A stretch of DNA of 64,000 nt, from positions 372,001-436,000 of the forward strand of contig NZ_VWNA01000003.1 of the NCBI RefSeq assembly GCF_009600605.1. The letters are read 5' to 3'. The notes under the pieces are model-generated. The model was not told where the DNA came from, made no database searches, and saw nothing but the letters and a program-made list of their open reading frames with translations. Position numbers and translations under genes: made by a program. Source of the DNA: Segnochrobactrum spirostomi (lineage in GTDB: Bacteria > Pseudomonadota > Alphaproteobacteria > Rhizobiales > Segnochrobactraceae). This document shows, piece by piece, positions 60,801-64,000 of this stretch (position 1 is its first letter; every line of letters starts with the position of its first letter).

Positions 60801-63103
60801 TGCGCAGCGTACCTCAGACTATCCATTTTGCGTTTCGCAAGGGTGAATGATAGCGTTCCAATTATTGAGGTGTACCGCATAACGGCGTCCGAGGATATCG
60901 GCCTAACGAGACGGAAGGGAAGCGTGGCGTCGTGCCAAGCTGGATTCACGTAAGGATCGAGCTCGAACACGGACTTCCCCCATCGGCCATGGAGCGCCCT
61001 CCGCTCACTCAGATCGCGAGCCCGCTTTTCGGGGGAGAGGTGATCGAGGCCGCGCGACTTGGACTCGAAGTGCGTTAGGACGAGATCGGGGTCCCAACGG
61101 ATCACACGGCCGCTTCGGCGCAACTTTAGGCAAAGATCGATATCGCTGTAGCTGATCGCCAGCTGCCTTTCGTCGAATCCGCCGACCTCGAGAAAGAGTG
61201 CACGGCGTATCGCCAGGAAGGCTCCGGTCACGGCACTCACCTGGCGTTGCATCTGCCAGCGCCCGTATTGGTCCGCGCTGGCGGCGGGCTGGAAAAGTCC
61301 GTCGTGGATGACGGATCCGCCCCAACCGAAGAGGACGCCGGCGTGCTGAATGGTCTCATCCGGATAGAGCAGTTTGGCGCCGAGGGCTCCGGTATCTGCG
61401 TGGGCAATCTGGGCGCGTACCCGGGTGTCCCACCCCCGAGTACGCATTTCCATATCGTCGTTGGCGAACACCAGGATCGGATCGGTCACTTTCTCCGCGG
61501 CGGCGTTGTTCAGTCCTGACCAGTTGAAGGGCCGTGGGTCCGAGAGCACGGAGACGCCGGCTTCAGCTCTCAGCATTTCCAAGATCGCTGTGTCTGCGGC
61601 GCGGCTCGTTCCGTTGTCGACGACGAGGATGCGGAGGTGTTCGGGTTGGTCGGCGTATGCACGCAGGCTCCGAACCATGCGGTCGCAATCGCTGGCGTTG
61701 TCCCGCGTACAGATGATCACCGACATCCCGTCGTCCGCGATCGGCGGCGTCCACGATAGCCGGATTCTCGTAGGGTCGGCTTCGTCGTCGATCACACGGC
61801 ACGGGAGTTGCGCTGTCGCAATCCGTCGGCGTACCGCAGCGCAGTGGTCGGGAGAGGCCTCCTCACCGCGAACATCCACGAGCGGTAGAGGCAGATGCAC
61901 CAAGTCCCGCAGATTCAGAAGCAGTGCGGATCGACGGCCCGCGAGCGAAGCCTGAATGTCGACTTCGCTCGCGAGCTCCGCGTAGGCTGCGGCCTTGATG
62001 GCGATGGTGTTACCCCAGATATTCCGTTGCAAGACGAGGTCGGGGTCGAAGCCCCATCGCGCCAGGAGCCGCCGATTGCCGTCCGCGTCGGTCAGCGTCG
62101 CATCGCAGCAAAGCGCCGTCGCATCCTCGCGCTCGGCGAGAGACGCGAACCAGCCGATAGCGCGCGTATGCAAGATCGCCGCGTGATCCAAAAGCAGTAG
62201 CCACCCCTCTGCGCCGGCGACGGCCAGCCGCTCAGCCTCGGTCTCGGAGACTGTGTCCGCGACGTCGAGCCATCGAACGCGCGCGTCGAAGGCGGCAACG
62301 GCTTCGACCGCCGTTCGCAGCGCCGCCGAGCGTCCGTAGAAAACGGCTTTCCAGTTCGTGGCCTCCTGGGCCTGGAGGGCGCGCAGTTGCTCTTGTACAC
62401 GCCCAACCGGCGTTTCTTCGGCAGCGCTTATGATCGTGAAAAGCGGCGCGTTCTGATGCGCTGGCGGGGGAGGTACCTGAAATAGGGCCTCGAAGAGGGC
62501 GTATTGCTCGGCAGGAATGGCGGCCAAAGTCGCGAGAGACGGCATGGCCGTCTCGATCAGGGCGAGACGGTCGCGAACTTCGTGCAACGTCGCGGTGACG
62601 TCGAGCAGCTTCTCGAATGACCCGGATGCAGCGAGAGCCTTGGTGCGGGCGACCTGAGCCACAGGCTCGCCCGCCATTGCCAATTCATGAAGCGCTGCCT
62701 CGAATGTCGGCGCGAGCTCGAGAGCTTTGCGGTAGCTCTTCAGGGCAGCCGGACGGCGGCCCATAAGGGCGAGCGCGCGGCCCCGCTGTAGGTGGATATC
62801 CGCATCGTCGGGACTGTCCTGTAATGCGTCGTCGTAGGCCTCCAGAGCCTGCGGAAGTTGGCCGCAATCTTTGCACATATTGCCGAGCTGAACCTTCAAG
62901 TCGGTTCGCCACGGAGCCAATTCCAGTGCATCGCGGTATGCCAAGGCGGCCTCGGCGTGCTCTCCCGCATCGCGAAACTGGTCCGCCTTCGCGACCGAGG
63001 CTGTCAACAGGGTTTGCGATTCTGCGGCGTGTGGCAATCGCGAGCGATTGCCCGCCACCTCACGCCGATCAGCGCCGCTTCTCCCTTTGAACCAGCTCAG
63101 CAA
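60794..63103 (-). CDS. TPR-GT2 glycosyltransferase with a degenerate first GT2 domain
   Basis: A 769-residue protein. TPR-like repeats lie at about 40-150 (EAALAYRDALELAPWRTDLK, QALEAYDDALQDSPDDADIH). Residues about 215-420 have the outline of a GT2 domain (APLFTIISAAEE), but where DxD is expected the sequence is LLLDHAAILH, and no early Asp pair is seen. The second GT2 domain (about 455-710) is complete: MSVIICTRDN, LVVDNGTS, LVFANDDMEM and SYSDIDLCLKLRRSG. It is a GC-rich relative of the giant protein at 47096-50671. It probably adds one sugar of the surface polysaccharide. Confidence 0.87.
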   Translation of the reverse strand: MLSWFKGRSGADRREVAGNRSRLPHAAESQTLLTASVAKADQFRDAGEHAEAALAYRDALELAPWRTDLKVQLGNMCKDCGQLPQALEAYDDALQDSPDDADIHLQRGRALALMGRRPAALKSYRKALELAPTFEAALHELAMAGEPVAQVARTKALAASGSFEKLLDVTATLHEVRDRLALIETAMPSLATLAAIPAEQYALFEALFQVPPPPAHQNAPLFTIISAAEETPVGRVQEQLRALQAQEATNWKAVFYGRSAALRTAVEAVAAFDARVRWLDVADTVSETEAERLAVAGAEGWLLLLDHAAILHTRAIGWFASLAEREDATALCCDATLTDADGNRRLLARWGFDPDLVLQRNIWGNTIAIKAAAYAELASEVDIQASLAGRRSALLLNLRDLVHLPLPLVDVRGEEASPDHCAAVRRRIATAQLPCRVIDDEADPTRIRLSWTPPIADDGMSVIICTRDNASDCDRMVRSLRAYADQPEHLRILVVDNGTSRAADTAILEMLRAEAGVSVLSDPRPFNWSGLNNAAAEKVTDPILVFANDDMEMRTRGWDTRVRAQIAHADTGALGAKLLYPDETIQHAGVLFGWGGSVIHDGLFQPAASADQYGRWQMQRQVSAVTGAFLAIRRALFLEVGGFDERQLAISYSDIDLCLKLRRSGRVIRWDPDLVLTHFESKSRGLDHLSPEKRARDLSERRALHGRWGKSVFELDPYVNPAWHDATLPFRLVRPISSDAVMRYTSIIGTLSFTLAKRKMDSLRYAAQW

Positions 63104-63290
63104 ACGCGAAACTCCTTGGAAGGCGGCCAGAGAGACCGTTTGCCTTTGAATTCTCGTCCTGCTTAACGGACGAACCGGACGCTAAAGCTCCAACCTTGCG
63201 GTGAGCCGCCCGGCGTCGGGTGCAGCGCCTTCTTCTACCTGTGATAAAATTGGGCCCCGCGTGGGAAAAATCCATGCCACGGAAGGAGTG
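63104..63290. other. Gap between export protein and TPR-GT2 gene
   Basis: 187 bases between two minus-strand genes. Nothing coding is seen. It presumably holds the promoter or leader of the TPR-GT2 gene. Confidence 0.35.
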
Positions 63291-64000
63291 TCACTTCACC
63301 GCGGAGTAGATGCTGGCGCCGGTCGCCGTCGGGGAGGCGATCATGTTAAAGATTTGCAGCGCCTTCTGGGTGTCGGTCAGGGAGGCGTTGGAGACGTAGA
63401 GGACGTCCTTGTTCTGGATCTCGAATTGCTGGATCAGGAACAGGCTGTCCGGGTTGCGCATGTTGATGCGGTAAACGATCGGCGTCAGCGTGCCGTCGCG
63501 CACCGCGGGGTTCGTGGGCGCGAGCTGGCGGGCGATCGAGGCGGGCTCGTAGCGGAAGATGAACACGCCCGCCGGATCGGCGCGGTAGTCCTGCAGGCCA
63601 CCCGCCTTCACCAGCGCTTGCGCAAGGGTCAGACGGTCGCTCTGGAACGGAATCTCGGCGTTGGCACCGGTCGCGCCATAGGCGAGGAAGGAGAGGGGAT
63701 CGCGCACCAGCACGAGCGAGTCGCCCGGGCGGACGAAGATGTTCTCGCGCGGATCGGTGACGATGCGGATCAGCGGCATCGTCGCGGTCTTGCCGTTGCG
63801 CGACAATTCCACCGTCGTCTCGTTCACCGGCGCCCGGAGGCCCCCGGCGGCGGCGATGACGTCGAGAATACGGTCGCCCTTCATCGAGAGCGGCACCCGT
63901 GCGCCGTTCGCCACCTCGCCCGTGACGGTCACCGAGCTGCTGACCGCCTGGAGAACAGAGACGAGCGCCTGCGGCTGATCGGCCTTGCCGACGAGCGCCG
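63291..64000 (-). CDS. Polysaccharide export protein (Wza/KpsD/BexD-like), N-terminus outside window
   Basis: Periplasmic/outer-membrane export channel component; 235 residues visible, continuing past the window edge. SLBB-like repeats are visible: VTVTGEVANGARVPLSMKGD with ILDVIAAAGGL, then LAYGATGANAEIPFQSDRLT with LAQALVKAGGLQD. NIFVRPGDSLVLVRDP and the C-terminal LIQQFEIQNKDVLYVSNASL are typical of the KpsD/BexD type. It completes the export route with KpsMT and KpsE. The signal peptide is not visible. Confidence 0.88.
   Translation of the reverse strand, partial: ALVGKADQPQALVSVLQAVSSSVTVTGEVANGARVPLSMKGDRILDVIAAAGGLRAPVNETTVELSRNGKTATMPLIRIVTDPRENIFVRPGDSLVLVRDPLSFLAYGATGANAEIPFQSDRLTLAQALVKAGGLQDYRADPAGVFIFRYEPASIARQLAPTNPAVRDGTLTPIVYRINMRNPDSLFLIQQFEIQNKDVLYVSNASLTDTQKALQIFNMIASPTATGASIYSAVK

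Noticed and set aside
28685-64000. A defence island or prophage hidden in the accessory region
   Set aside because: No restriction, CBASS, retron, CRISPR or phage structural genes were recognised. All accessory genes fit glycan synthesis or transposition.

Overview
The window is 64 kb of a GC-rich bacterial chromosome. Gene content points to an alphaproteobacterium, probably in the Hyphomicrobiales (Rhizobiales): multiple ABC uptake operons, a polyamine-type ABC/glutamine-synthetase/LuxR cluster, a BtpA/FGGY-kinase sugar operon and many IS21, IS66, IS630, IS3, IS5 and IS481 relatives. No rRNA, tRNA, CRISPR array or phage was recognised.

Positions 1-31 kb are ordinary metabolic and transport DNA. 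In order: the end of a dihydroxyacetone-kinase pair (dhaK partial, dhaL); a FecCD/BtuCD-type iron-complex ABC transporter; a DUF1272 protein; a divergent aldo/keto reductase and LysR pair; a polyamine-type cluster (Fe-alcohol dehydrogenase, two permeases, ATPase, Tat-exported binding protein, glutamine-synthetase-like ligase, divergent LuxR regulator); a GNAT/DUF1778 toxin-antitoxin with a perfect palindromic operator; an agmatinase-family ureohydrolase; an orphan sugar-phosphate transferase; a winged-helix regulator divergent from a flavin monooxygenase; and a carbohydrate uptake/catabolism locus (MalFGK-type ABC, SDR, DeoR regulator, BtpA-family protein, FGGY kinase, HAD phosphatase).

From about 28.7 kb to the end lies a cell-surface polysaccharide locus of the ABC-exporter (KpsMTE) type. 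It holds a methyltransferase, an unrecognised two-part protein, two KpsE-like proteins flanking KpsM, then KpsT, a glycosyltransferase split by a run of seven G, a sulfotransferase, a second methyltransferase, an NAD-dependent epimerase, a giant TPR-GT2-GT2-GT4 protein, rmlCBDA for dTDP-L-rhamnose, a TPR-GT2 protein and a truncated Wza/KpsD-like outer-membrane export protein. The sequence from about 32.5 to 50.7 kb is visibly more AT-rich than the flanks, apart from the IS DNA. This suggests horizontally acquired glycan genes.

The polysaccharide genes are separated by at least seven patches of insertion-sequence debris. These include one complete IS21 element (with an amber codon in istA), one IS5 element inserted in an older istA, and an IS630 copy that has been split by IS66, IS21-end and IS3 insertions. 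Two inverted copies of one IS5 end (about 44.5 and 60.4 kb) bracket the epimerase, giant glycosyltransferase and rml genes.

I did not find a clearly undescribed defence or mobile system. The best leads are the glycosyltransferase with a slippery G tract, the glycosyltransferase whose first GT2 domain seems to have lost its catalytic acids, the duplicated KpsE arrangement, the unrecognised protein at 29.9 kb, and the substrate of the BtpA/FGGY locus.
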